Shown: positions 44,452 through 52,428 of the stretch, one piece after another
Layout: each line of letters opens with the position of its first letter
How positions within the stretch are numbered: the stretch's first letter is position 1
From: an uncultured Eudoraea sp.
Lineage (GTDB): Bacteria; Bacteroidota; Bacteroidia; Flavobacteriales; Flavobacteriaceae
Direction of reading: 5' to 3'
NCBI RefSeq assembly: GCF_947490415.1
Contig: NZ_CANLGX010000006.1
Span: 124,001-188,000 of the forward strand
Length of the DNA stretch: 64,000 bases
Made by a program: the position numbers and the translations under genes
The notes under the pieces: generated by a model
Databases searched by the model: none
The model's input: only the letters and a program-made list of their open reading frames with translations
Told to the model about the DNA's origin: nothing

Positions 44452-45378
44452 TTACCATGTCCTGGTTTTTAAGTAATTATCAAGCTCTTCTTTACTCATT
44501 GGTAGTTTATCCTGATTTTCTTCAATCCAGTTCAAAAAATCAGTTTTGATCGCTTCTGTCCATTTTGTATCAATTTCACCTGGTGTATACTTTGCTTGTT
44601 TGAGTCTCAGATGACCAAATTCATCTTTTAATGCAACAAATTCTGCTTGCGTAATGACCTGCTCCACCAAGTGGGCAGGAATAAAAATAACACCCTCCCG
44701 TTTAGCCAGAACCAAATCGCCCGGCATTACCGTAGCCCTGCCTATTCTTATTGGGGTATTTAAACCTGTAAGCATCATATCCTTTATATAAGATGGATCC
44801 CAGCCCCTTACAAATGCATTAAACCCTTCAATGCGTTCTAAGCCTTCCAGGTCCCTTAAAGAACCGTCAAAGACCACCCCATTTCCAGAATTTGTATAAA
44901 TGGCATTACCGAGATTATCGCCAATAAGGGTGCCATCAATTATCTTTCCGAATCCATCAGCAACGTAAATATCTCCCTGCTGTAATGCATCAATTGGCCA
45001 GGAATTGGATGCCCCTATTCTCCCTTCTGCTGTACCTTTTTTTGTTATTATGTCATTGATATCCGGCCTGGTCGGCATGTATTGAGCTGTTAATGCTCGG
45101 CCGGTCATTGGCATATCTTCATGTATCATCATCCAATCACCTTCAAATTGATTGTAATAACCCTGACCTCTCATTGCGCCCCAGGCTTCTTCAATGGAGA
45201 TATTCTTTGCACGTTCCAGGTAACTATCCGGTATTTTTGGCCTACCATCCTCAAATCGATCCCCTGTCCAGTCAGAAGTATATTCAATCATTTGTTCCCT
45301 GGACATTGTCTGGGCATTCAAAGTTGTGTTTATAAACAAATAAAACACCAGCGAGAAATATAAAAAATAGGCTTTCAT
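44452..45378 (-). CDS. Secreted RraA-family protein (aldolase/decarboxylase-like)
   Basis: 308 residues with a Sec signal (about 1-22, ending in LNAQ). The RraA fold is read from GNAIYTNSGNGVVFDGSLRDLEGLE, which has the family R-D pair, and MPGDLVLAKREGVIFIPAHLVEQV, where the usual AD-x-DG is AKREG. The family includes 4-hydroxy-4-methyl-2-oxoglutarate aldolases as well as the RNase E regulator. A secreted form points to an enzyme on 2-oxo-acid sugars rather than an RNase regulator. A promoter lies just upstream. Confidence 0.8.
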   Translation of the reverse strand: MKAYFLYFSLVFYLFINTTLNAQTMSREQMIEYTSDWTGDRFEDGRPKIPDSYLERAKNISIEEAWGAMRGQGYYNQFEGDWMMIHEDMPMTGRALTAQYMPTRPDINDIITKKGTAEGRIGASNSWPIDALQQGDIYVADGFGKIIDGTLIGDNLGNAIYTNSGNGVVFDGSLRDLEGLERIEGFNAFVRGWDPSYIKDMMLTGLNTPIRIGRATVMPGDLVLAKREGVIFIPAHLVEQVITQAEFVALKDEFGHLRLKQAKYTPGEIDTKWTEAIKTDFLNWIEENQDKLPMSKEELDNYLKTRTW

Positions 45379-45420
45379 AATTGGTTAGCACTTACAAGGT
45401 TATATGGAAATTTAAGGTAA

Positions 45421-45451
45421 TTAAGATAGCCAAAAAAAATTAGTAAACAAA
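45421..45451 (-). promoter_or_regulatory. Promoter of the RraA-like gene
   Basis: On the minus strand TTTG (45448-45451) is followed by exactly 19 nt and TATCTTAA (45421-45428), two bases off TAnnTTTG. The start codon is at 45378. The -33 element overlaps the foot of the hairpin at 45449-45467. Confidence 0.45.
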
Positions 45452-45467
45452 GGCCGTGACGGCCTTT
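45449..45467. terminator. GC-rich hairpin, terminator-like
   Basis: AAAGGCCG (45449-45456) and CGGCCTTT (45460-45467) form a perfect 8-bp stem with a 3-nt loop. Only short T stretches follow on either strand. It may terminate read-through from the right or act at the rraA promoter it overlaps. Confidence 0.4.
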
Positions 45468-45615
45468 TAAAGAATAACTATTAATCCATAGATAGGGACA
45501 GACAAGTTTACGATTTCCAGAAAACCATGAAAGAATTTGATCCATTAGTTCTGCTTCTCAGACAATTTTAGGGTGCACTAAGAAGTCTCGTTGGTTTGAT
45601 GTATTTATAAATAAA

Positions 45616-45645
45616 TAAAGGGGAATCGTTTTGGATTCCCCTTTA
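45616..45645 (-). terminator. Intrinsic terminator of the hemN-uspA-2 transcript
   Basis: TAAAGGGGAATC (45616-45627) and GATTCCCCTTTA (45634-45645) form a perfect 12-bp stem with a 6-nt loop. On the minus strand the stem is followed by a T-rich stretch (TTTATTTATAA). It lies 28 bp after the uspA-2 stop codon. Confidence 0.75.
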
Positions 45646-45673
45646 TCATATCAATTAATTAATCAACCTAAAA

Positions 45674-46498
45674 CTATATTTTGAATGTGATTACAGGAAT
45701 TTTGGAATGATTGGTAATATCCTCTCCAATACTACCCATAAAGAAATGTGATAGCCCTTTTCTGCCATGAGTAGGGATTCCAATTACATCGGCATGGATA
45801 CTTTCGCTAAAATTTAAAACACCCTTCTCAACGCTATAATCATTATATATATTGACTTCCTTACCAGCACCAGCTTTTTGCAAATACTTGTTTACTTTTT
45901 CATAAGCATCCTGAGTACTTAAAAAATTGTCTCCCGGAGTATTTATATAGACCAAATGCAGTTTAGCTGATAATTTATCTGCAAATTCCTTGGCTTTTCG
46001 AAATGCAAGAAGGCTTTCGTCTTTAAAAGCACAGGCAAATACAAAGTTTTCAGCCTTGAAATCTTCCAATTCATCTTTAATCACCAGAACCGGAATTTCA
46101 GAATTTCTCACTACTTTTTCGGCATTGGAACCTACAAATATTTCTTTAAGTCCATCACTGCCATGAGAGCCCATGATAATCATATCGGCCCCATGTTTTT
46201 CAGCAATATCATTTACTTCACTAAATACTTTGAAATGCTTTATAATAGGAGTTACTTTTTTTACACCCTTCAGGTAGGGTTTGTCTAAAAACTCGGTAAT
46301 TCGTTTTTCAGCCATTTTAATGAGAAACACGGTTTGTTCAGGATGAAATCCTTCCGAAGATGAAATCATTGCTTCATTTAATTCCAGCATATGAAGTGCA
46401 ATAATTTCAGCCCCGTGCTTTTTAGATAGGGAGGCCGCAACTTTTAAAGCGTTTTCGGACTGCTCGGAGAAATCAACAGGTACTATGATTGTTTTCAT
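45674..46498 (-). CDS. Universal stress protein with two Usp domains
   Basis: 274 residues. The first domain starts IIVPVDFSEQSENALKVA and holds DMIIMGSHGSDGLKEIFVGSNAEKVV. The second ends with VIGIPTHGRKGLSHFFMGSIGEDI. Both carry the G-x2-G-x9-G-S/T ATP-binding pattern, better kept than in the copy at 19 kb. It follows hemN after 31 bp and shares its promoter and Crp/Fnr-type box. A role in survival under low oxygen is likely. Confidence 0.92.
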   Translation of the reverse strand: MKTIIVPVDFSEQSENALKVAASLSKKHGAEIIALHMLELNEAMISSSEGFHPEQTVFLIKMAEKRITEFLDKPYLKGVKKVTPIIKHFKVFSEVNDIAEKHGADMIIMGSHGSDGLKEIFVGSNAEKVVRNSEIPVLVIKDELEDFKAENFVFACAFKDESLLAFRKAKEFADKLSAKLHLVYINTPGDNFLSTQDAYEKVNKYLQKAGAGKEVNIYNDYSVEKGVLNFSESIHADVIGIPTHGRKGLSHFFMGSIGEDITNHSKIPVITFKI

Positions 46499-46529
46499 TG
46501 TCTTAGATTTTAAGGTAAATTAAACACTT

Positions 46530-47891
46530 TTAAATAGTCATGGAAAACAGCCTGGTTTCAGGGGCTTTCCTATGTAATAACACATCAAATGCCATACATA
46601 TGTTTCTTATAAAGGGTCTTCCCTTTTCAGTAACCCTAACTTTATTAACGCTAATTTCAACTAATTCGTCTTTTTCCATTTCCCTTAGCCTTGTCAAGAT
46701 CTGCTCTAAAAGTTCGGAATTTTCACTTTCCTGATCCCAACTTGACTCAAATCTACACATTAAATTCAATATATGCCTTCTTATAAATTGATCTTCATCG
46801 GTTAAAATATGGCCTCTGTAAATAGGGATAATATTATTTCCTACCAGATGTTCATATTCCTCCAGGCTTTTAACATTCTGTGCAAAGCTATACCAGCTGT
46901 CGCCAATACTAGAAACTCCAAGACCAATCATCAGTTGCGTTTTGGAGGCAGTATAACCCATGAAATTTCTATGAAGTTTTCCAGAGACCATAGCAATGTA
47001 AAGGGAATCACTTTCCAGAGCAAAATGATCCATTCCTATTTCGTGGTAACCCACCTCAGCTAATAAAGCTTTTCCACTCTCATACTGATTACGCTTTTCT
47101 TCTGCGGTAGGCAGATCTTTATCATTGTATCCTCTTTGACCGTTCCCCTTAAGCCAGGGTACATGGGCATAACTATAAAATGCCAAACGATCAGGCATTA
47201 ACAATTTGGTTTTTAAAATAGTATCCTTAACATGTTCCAGCGTTTGATATGGGAGTCCAAAAATTAAATCGTGGCCCACAGAAGTAAATCCAATTTCACG
47301 AGACCATTCCGTAACATCTCTTACCTTTTCAAAAGACTGAATACGGTGAATTGCTTTTTGTACGGTATCGTTATAATCTTGCACACCAAAACTCACCCTT
47401 CTAAACCCCAGATCAAACAACATTTGTAAATGAGTCTTGGTAGTATTATTGGGGTGCCCTTCAAAACTAAATTCATAATTTTCTGCTTTTTCTGCATGCC
47501 TGAATATTCCGTTAATTAATACTTTAAGGTGGTCGGGAGAAAAGAAAGTCGGGGTACCTCCTCCCAAATGTAATTCCTTAATTTTGGGCTTGGTATCAAA
47601 AAGTTCGCAATATAAACTCCACTCCTTTAATAAGGTGCTTATATAAGGTTTTTCTACCTCATGTCTTTTAGTAATACGCTTATGACACCCGCAAAACGTG
47701 CACATCTGTTCACAAAATGGCAAATGAATATAAAGACTGATACCCTCGGTGGCATTGCTTTCATCAAAACTTCTCTTTATCGTAGCTTTCCAGGCTTTTC
47801 CCGAAAATGTATCCATATTCCAATAGGGAACTGTAGGATAACTGGTATAACGAGGACCCGGGATATTGTATTTGCGTACTAAGTTGCCCAT
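46530..47891 (-). CDS. hemN: Oxygen-independent coproporphyrinogen III dehydrogenase
   Basis: About 453 residues from the ATG at 47889-47891 (MGNLVRKYNIPGPRYTSYPT). A start at 47933 would lie upstream of the predicted promoter. The radical SAM motif is C-x3-C-x2-C-x-C (FCEQMCTFCGCHK), the four-Cys form that marks HemN rather than HemW. Other blocks are LHLGGGTPTFFSP, RVSFGVQDYN and GHDLIFGLPYQT. It oxidises coproporphyrinogen III without oxygen during haem synthesis, matching the cytochrome demand of low-oxygen growth. Confidence 0.95.
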   Translation of the reverse strand: MGNLVRKYNIPGPRYTSYPTVPYWNMDTFSGKAWKATIKRSFDESNATEGISLYIHLPFCEQMCTFCGCHKRITKRHEVEKPYISTLLKEWSLYCELFDTKPKIKELHLGGGTPTFFSPDHLKVLINGIFRHAEKAENYEFSFEGHPNNTTKTHLQMLFDLGFRRVSFGVQDYNDTVQKAIHRIQSFEKVRDVTEWSREIGFTSVGHDLIFGLPYQTLEHVKDTILKTKLLMPDRLAFYSYAHVPWLKGNGQRGYNDKDLPTAEEKRNQYESGKALLAEVGYHEIGMDHFALESDSLYIAMVSGKLHRNFMGYTASKTQLMIGLGVSSIGDSWYSFAQNVKSLEEYEHLVGNNIIPIYRGHILTDEDQFIRRHILNLMCRFESSWDQESENSELLEQILTRLREMEKDELVEISVNKVRVTEKGRPFIRNICMAFDVLLHRKAPETRLFSMTI

Positions 47892-47909
47892 CAGAAAAAG
47901 TGTTTTCAA

Positions 47910-47952
47910 CAAATCTATTTGTTTTAAGTCCAATATAATATGACATAAATCA
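47910..47952 (-). promoter_or_regulatory. Crp/Fnr-type box and -7 element of hemN-uspA-2
   Basis: TGACATAAATCA (47941-47952) fits TGAY-N4-RTCA. On the minus strand TAGATTTG (47910-47917) is an exact TAnnTTTG and begins 29.5 bp from the box centre. The leader to the hemN ATG at 47891 would be about 13 nt, which supports that start. Confidence 0.7.
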
Positions 47953-47982
47953 GTTTTAATTTTAGGTAAAATCTTAATCCAG

Positions 47983-48014
47983 TTTACGATTCCCGTTATA
48001 AAAACTTATTTTTG
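47983..48014 (+). promoter_or_regulatory. Promoter of the nucleotidyltransferase gene
   Basis: TTTA (47983-47986) is followed by 20 nt and TATTTTTG (48007-48014), an exact TAnnTTTG -7 element. The leader to the ATG at 48034 would be about 14 nt. Confidence 0.55.
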
Positions 48015-48033
48015 CCGCCATAACAATAGAATT

Positions 48034-48930
48034 ATGACACTTTTACTTATGGCAGCCGGAAGAGGCAGCCGATATGGAAAACTTAAACAGTTTGACGGTT
48101 TGGGGCCCAAAAATGAGTTTCTTATGGAATTCAGTATATACGATGCTTTAGAAAATGGGTTTAATCATATAGTTGTAATAACTCAAAAGGACAATGTTGA
48201 TTTTTTAAAGAATTACTTGTCTCCAAAATTACCCAAACATATAAAACTCGATGTACTTTCACAGGAACTTACAGACCTGCCTGACGGAACTGGATTTAAT
48301 GGAGAAAGAGGTAAACCCTGGGGAACTGCGCATGCTGTTTGGACTGCCAGACATGTCATAAAAAATCCCTTTGCCATTATAAATGCAGACGACTACTATG
48401 GCAAGGCCGCATATAAAAATGCATCCAATTTTATCAAAACAAGAGAGAACAAAGATGCATATGCCTTGGTAGCATATACCCTTGAGGATACCCTTTCAGA
48501 ATATGGTTCCGTTTCCAGAGGAGTTTGCAAAAGAGATGGAAATAAATTGCATTCGGTAGTGGAACGCACTAAAATTCAAAAAGTGAACGGCGGACTCACA
48601 GACATGGATTCCGGACTTCATTTTAGTGGTGATGAATTGGTGAGTATGAATTTTTGGGTTTGTAATCCTTCTATTTTTGACCATATCGAACATGATCTGC
48701 GAATATTTCTGGAAAATGAGGAAAACATTGCCGGAGGTGAAGTATATATTCCTTTTGTTATTCAGAAAATGCTAGAACAAAATGAAGTAAGCGTTGCAGT
48801 AATACCTTCAGACAGCAAATGGTTTGGAATAACCTATGCCGATGATAAGGAAAAAGCTATGAAAGAATTGCAGGACATGACAGATAATGGAGAATACAGA
48901 ACGCCACTATGGCCTGTTGAATCTGCGTAG
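48034..48930 (+). CDS. Sugar-phosphate nucleotidyltransferase
   Basis: 298 residues. The N-terminal NTP-binding signature is LLMAAGRGSRYG with the following KQFDGLGPKNEF. The metal Asp pair sits in INADDYYG. Later blocks are YTLEDTLSEYGSVSRGVC, VVERTKIQ and the MNFWVCNPSIFDH strand. It should transfer NMP to a sugar-1-phosphate. It is followed after 11 bp by a small-molecule kinase gene. The pair suggests salvage of a free sugar: phosphorylation at C1, then activation. Base and sugar specificity cannot be read. Confidence 0.85.
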   Translation: MTLLLMAAGRGSRYGKLKQFDGLGPKNEFLMEFSIYDALENGFNHIVVITQKDNVDFLKNYLSPKLPKHIKLDVLSQELTDLPDGTGFNGERGKPWGTAHAVWTARHVIKNPFAIINADDYYGKAAYKNASNFIKTRENKDAYALVAYTLEDTLSEYGSVSRGVCKRDGNKLHSVVERTKIQKVNGGLTDMDSGLHFSGDELVSMNFWVCNPSIFDHIEHDLRIFLENEENIAGGEVYIPFVIQKMLEQNEVSVAVIPSDSKWFGITYADDKEKAMKELQDMTDNGEYRTPLWPVESA

Positions 48931-48941
48931 ACCATATATCA

Positions 48942-49997
48942 ATGGATAGCTATGGCCCCAACGCTGTTTTGCCTTATTTTTCCATTGAGAGAAAGGAGTA
49001 TAAAATACAGCCCATAAGTCAAGGGTATATCAATGACACTTTCGCTCTCCTGCAGGATGGTGCATCTTACTATATTTTACAGCGGCTAAATACGCAGGTC
49101 TTTAGCAATATTGACTTATTAATGCAGAACATCCATCATGCACATCTTTATTTAAAGGATAAAAACTACCACCAAATATCCCTGATAAGGACCATTGATA
49201 ACAAGCCTTATTTGAAAATAAATAAAAGTGACTGCTGGCGAATGTTTACAATGGTTCCCGGTAGTATTGCTTTTGATACTACACAAGATGAGGGCATCGC
49301 CTTAGAAGCAGGCAAAATTATTGGTAAATTCCATTCCCTGCTGCAAGAGGCTCCTCTCGATATCTTCCAGGACACCATCCCCGGTTTTCATGATCTTTCA
49401 TTTCGTGCGCAACAGTTTGAAGAAGCCTCGAAAAGTGCAACACCTGACAAATTAAAGGATGCAGAGAAGGCGATTCTTTTTGCAAAAATGACCCTTGATG
49501 AACTCGCTTTTTATGATCCCGGGAACTTACCTCTTAGAATATGTCATAATGATACCAAACTAAATAATATTCTTTTTGATAAGAATGATAAAAGAGCTTT
49601 ATGTCTTATTGATCTTGATACCTTAATGAAAGGATATTTTCTTTTCGATTTTGGTGATGCTGTGCGTACTATAGTCAATACTGTGGACGAAGACGAAAAA
49701 GATCTCAGTAAAATAACATTTAACAAAGGGCTCTTTGAGGCTTTTATTGATGGCCTGAGCATGAACTCAGGTTTCCTGACTAAAGCAGAAATTCAGTATT
49801 TGCCTTTTGGTGTTAAATTAATGCCTTTTTTACATGGAATCAGGGCGTTAACAGATTATTTACAAGGAAATATCTACTATAAAGTGACTTATGAAACCCA
49901 GAATCTGGATCGGTGCCTTAGCCTGTTTGCCTTTACTAAAAAAGCTACAGAGCATATGGATTACATGCAGGAAGTAATAACTAAGAAATTTTTTTAA
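48942..49997 (+). CDS. Phosphotransferase of the APH/choline kinase fold (anomeric sugar kinase-like)
   Basis: 351 residues. N-lobe with ISQGYINDTFALL and YILQRLNTQVF. The catalytic loop is ICHNDTKLNNILFD (Brenner-type H-x-D-x4-N) and the metal Asp is in CLIDLDTLMKG, followed by FDFGDAVRT. This subgroup includes N-acetylhexosamine 1-kinase (NahK). Pairing with the nucleotidyltransferase fits a sugar-1-kinase. No lacto-N-biose phosphorylase or sugar transporter is nearby. It converges with the acyl-CoA dehydrogenase gene. Confidence 0.8.
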   Translation: MDSYGPNAVLPYFSIERKEYKIQPISQGYINDTFALLQDGASYYILQRLNTQVFSNIDLLMQNIHHAHLYLKDKNYHQISLIRTIDNKPYLKINKSDCWRMFTMVPGSIAFDTTQDEGIALEAGKIIGKFHSLLQEAPLDIFQDTIPGFHDLSFRAQQFEEASKSATPDKLKDAEKAILFAKMTLDELAFYDPGNLPLRICHNDTKLNNILFDKNDKRALCLIDLDTLMKGYFLFDFGDAVRTIVNTVDEDEKDLSKITFNKGLFEAFIDGLSMNSGFLTKAEIQYLPFGVKLMPFLHGIRALTDYLQGNIYYKVTYETQNLDRCLSLFAFTKKATEHMDYMQEVITKKFF

Positions 49998-50007
49998 AGC
50001 CCGGGGT

Positions 50008-51204
50008 TTACTTAAAGGCATTATGGCCTGTAATATCCGCACCTGTAATTAGCAAGTGAATATCGTGTGTCCCTTCATAGGTGATTACACTTTCCAGGTT
50101 CATCATATGGCGCATGATACTATACTCGCCTGTTATTCCCATACCCCCCAGAACCTGCCTCGCTTCTCGGGCAATTTTAATAGCCATTTCAACATTGTTG
50201 CGCTTAGCCATAGAAATTTGTGCTGTGGTGGCTCTCCCTTCATTTTTTAATTGCCCCAGACGGAATGCCAGAAGCTGAGCCTTGGTTATTTCGGTAATCA
50301 TCTCCGCTAATTTCTTTTGCTGCAATTGAGTTGCCGCGATGGGTTTTCCAAATTGGATTCTTTCCTTGGCATAACGTAGCGCAGTATCATAACAATCCAT
50401 TGCGGCTCCAATAGCACCCCAGGCAATGCCGTATCGGGCAGAGTCCAGACAACCTAAAGGAGCTCCCAACCCATTTTTGCCGGGTAACAGGTTTTCTTTA
50501 GGAACTCTAACATTATCAAATATTAATTCGCCGGTTGCAGAAGCCCTCAGAGACCATTTATTATGGGTTTCCGGAGTTGAAAAACCTTCCATTCCCCTTT
50601 CCACAATTAATCCGTGAATTCTTCCCTCTTCATTTTTAGCCCAAACCACCGCAATATCTGCAAATGGGGAATTTGAGATCCAAAGCTTGGCTCCATTCAA
50701 TAAAAAATGATCTCCTTTATCTTTAAAATTGGTAACCATCCCACTAGGGTTAGATCCGTGGTCGGGTTCGGTCAAACCAAAGCAACCCATATATTCTCCG
50801 CTAGCCAGTTTAGGTAAGTATTTTTTCCTTTGCTCTTCTGTCCCATATGCAAATATGGGGTACATTACCAAAGAAGATTGAACTGAAGCAGTAGAACGCA
50901 CCCCGCTGTCTCCGCGTTCAATTTCCTGCATTATAAGTCCGTAACTTATCTGATCCAGCCCGGCTCCACCATACTCTACAGGAATGTAGGGCCCAAAGGC
51001 TCCGATTTCTGCAAGTCCGCCTATGATTTGCTTAGGGAATTCCGCTTTTTGTGCAAATTCCTCAATTATAGGAGTGATATCACGTTTTACCCACTGACGG
51101 GCGGCATCCCGCACTAGCTTGTGTTCTTCACTTAAAAGCTCATCAAGGTTATAGTAGTCCGGTGCTTCAAATAAGTCTGGCCTCATGCGTAAAATTTTTG
51201 TCAA
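50008..51204 (-). CDS. gcdH: Acyl-CoA dehydrogenase, glutaryl-CoA dehydrogenase type
   Basis: 398 residues. FAD and substrate blocks are CFGLTEPDHGSNPSGM, WISNSPFADIAVVWAK, RYGIAWGAIGAAMDCYDTAL, QVLGGMGITGEYS and the catalytic Glu in VITYEGTHDIHLL. These, including the TYEGTHDIH form, fit glutaryl-CoA dehydrogenase, which oxidises and decarboxylates glutaryl-CoA to crotonyl-CoA in lysine and tryptophan breakdown. No partner gene of that route is adjacent. It is monocistronic. Confidence 0.88.
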   Translation of the reverse strand: MTKILRMRPDLFEAPDYYNLDELLSEEHKLVRDAARQWVKRDITPIIEEFAQKAEFPKQIIGGLAEIGAFGPYIPVEYGGAGLDQISYGLIMQEIERGDSGVRSTASVQSSLVMYPIFAYGTEEQRKKYLPKLASGEYMGCFGLTEPDHGSNPSGMVTNFKDKGDHFLLNGAKLWISNSPFADIAVVWAKNEEGRIHGLIVERGMEGFSTPETHNKWSLRASATGELIFDNVRVPKENLLPGKNGLGAPLGCLDSARYGIAWGAIGAAMDCYDTALRYAKERIQFGKPIAATQLQQKKLAEMITEITKAQLLAFRLGQLKNEGRATTAQISMAKRNNVEMAIKIAREARQVLGGMGITGEYSIMRHMMNLESVITYEGTHDIHLLITGADITGHNAFK

Positions 51205-51280
51205 AGGTAGTTAAAGGAATATAACAAACCAATGCCCTGATAGGACATTTTATAACAATAAATAACTCCGAAATGAAGAT

Positions 51281-52369
51281 TTATGAATTGATAAATTCTG
51301 CTAAAAGGCGATGAAAATGATGTACTCCTTTTTCGCGTGTTGGTGAAAATCTGCCGGCTTTATAAAAATGGGAACGTATGCCTTTTTGTACTCCTTCCAC
51401 CACGGCTTCATCTTCCATTTCTACCTTGTCTAATTGCGAACCTGCTCCTTTTTCGAGTTTGGATTGGTCGTAGACGTAACTGTAAAAAGACACTTTGGTT
51501 TTGTTCATTTCAAGAGGTTGGACCAAATTTACTGAAACACCCCAGGGATAAAAATTGAACATCATATTCGGAAATACCCAATAATAATAAGCCGCTATCT
51601 TCTTCCCAAAGTCCGGATGGCCTTCCGGAAGATCAAAGACCTCCTCAGTACCTTCAGCATAGCCTATCTGTAAATTCATATGGTCATATAGAACAGTATC
51701 ATAATTTCCGTAATCTAAAACTGCATTCAGGTCCTCATGCACAAAAGGAATATGAAAACCCTCTAAATAATTATCACAGTAAAGCGCCCAATTTGCATCA
51801 ATAAAATAGTCCTTCCCGCGCTTTTCATCCAGACTAAACTCATGCAAAGGCATAAATCCGACCCTTTCATTCATGGCGTCCAATACTTTTTGCAGTTCAA
51901 AAGCAGGTTTGAGGCCTACAAATAAAAATGAACCCCATTTGCGCATTTGAAATTCATGGAGGTTGTCACATGGCCTGGGAAAATTCTCAACATCTTCAAA
52001 TTCTGGCATATGCTCCATTTTACCATGCAGATTGAAGCTCCGTCCATGGTAACCACAAATCAGTTTTTTAGCAGTTTTAGTGCTTTCAACAACCAAATTC
52101 CCGCGATGTGTGCACACATTGGTAAGACAGGAAATCCCGTCTTCCTTATCCCGGGTTAAAAGCATGGGTTCTGTTAAGAAGTCATCCAGTAAAATAAATG
52201 GATATACCTTTTCCACACTATCCACTAAACCCTCATGGCCAATCCATTGCCAGGACCTGTAAAAAATACGTTCCTTCACAGCTGCAAAAAATTCAGGATT
52301 GCGATAAAAAGAAGCGGGTAAAGTTTCTGCCTTAGTTATATCCGGGTCTATTTTAAATTTTTCCGTCAC
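51281..52369 (-). CDS. Rieske-type aromatic-ring-hydroxylating oxygenase, alpha subunit
   Basis: About 362 residues from a GTG start at 52367-52369 (protein opens TEKFKIDPDITKAETLP). A TTG at 52429 would lie upstream of the promoter seen at 52393-52424. The Rieske site is CTHRGN with CGYHGRSF. The mononuclear iron ligands are in DNYLEGFHIPFVHEDL. Close relatives include N-demethylating or choline/carnitine-type monooxygenases as well as aromatic oxygenases. A reductase gene is not adjacent. The divergent APC permease may bring its substrate. Confidence 0.8.
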   Translation of the reverse strand: MTEKFKIDPDITKAETLPASFYRNPEFFAAVKERIFYRSWQWIGHEGLVDSVEKVYPFILLDDFLTEPMLLTRDKEDGISCLTNVCTHRGNLVVESTKTAKKLICGYHGRSFNLHGKMEHMPEFEDVENFPRPCDNLHEFQMRKWGSFLFVGLKPAFELQKVLDAMNERVGFMPLHEFSLDEKRGKDYFIDANWALYCDNYLEGFHIPFVHEDLNAVLDYGNYDTVLYDHMNLQIGYAEGTEEVFDLPEGHPDFGKKIAAYYYWVFPNMMFNFYPWGVSVNLVQPLEMNKTKVSFYSYVYDQSKLEKGAGSQLDKVEMEDEAVVEGVQKGIRSHFYKAGRFSPTREKGVHHFHRLLAEFINS

Positions 52370-52392
52370 GAGTAATTTAATTTGTACATTTA

Positions 52393-52424
52393 AAAATATA
52401 TAATTCTTTTCAGAACCAGCCAAA
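52393..52424 (-). promoter_or_regulatory. Promoter of the Rieske oxygenase gene
   Basis: On the minus strand TTTG (52421-52424) is followed by 20 nt and TATATTTT (52393-52400), one base off TAnnTTTG. A start near 52387 gives a short leader to the GTG at 52369. It overlaps the start of the divergent permease gene by a few bases. Confidence 0.5.
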
Positions 52425-52428
52425 ACCA

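Larger units (their letters stand above)
45379..45673. other. Intergenic region with promoter and two hairpins
   Basis: 295 bp without a convincing gene. From the left it holds the rraA promoter (45421-45451), a GC-rich hairpin (45449-45467), about 150 bp of featureless sequence, and the terminator of the uspA-2 transcript (45616-45645). Confidence 0.6.

Noticed and set aside
47892-47933. Upstream in-frame start for hemN
   Set aside because: It lies upstream of the predicted -7 element and adds residues unlike the HemN N-terminus. The ATG at 47891 fits both promoter and family.
49994-50010. GC-rich near-palindrome at the kinase/acyl-CoA dehydrogenase junction
   Set aside because: The pairing needs a G-G mismatch and almost no loop, so it is not a credible terminator.
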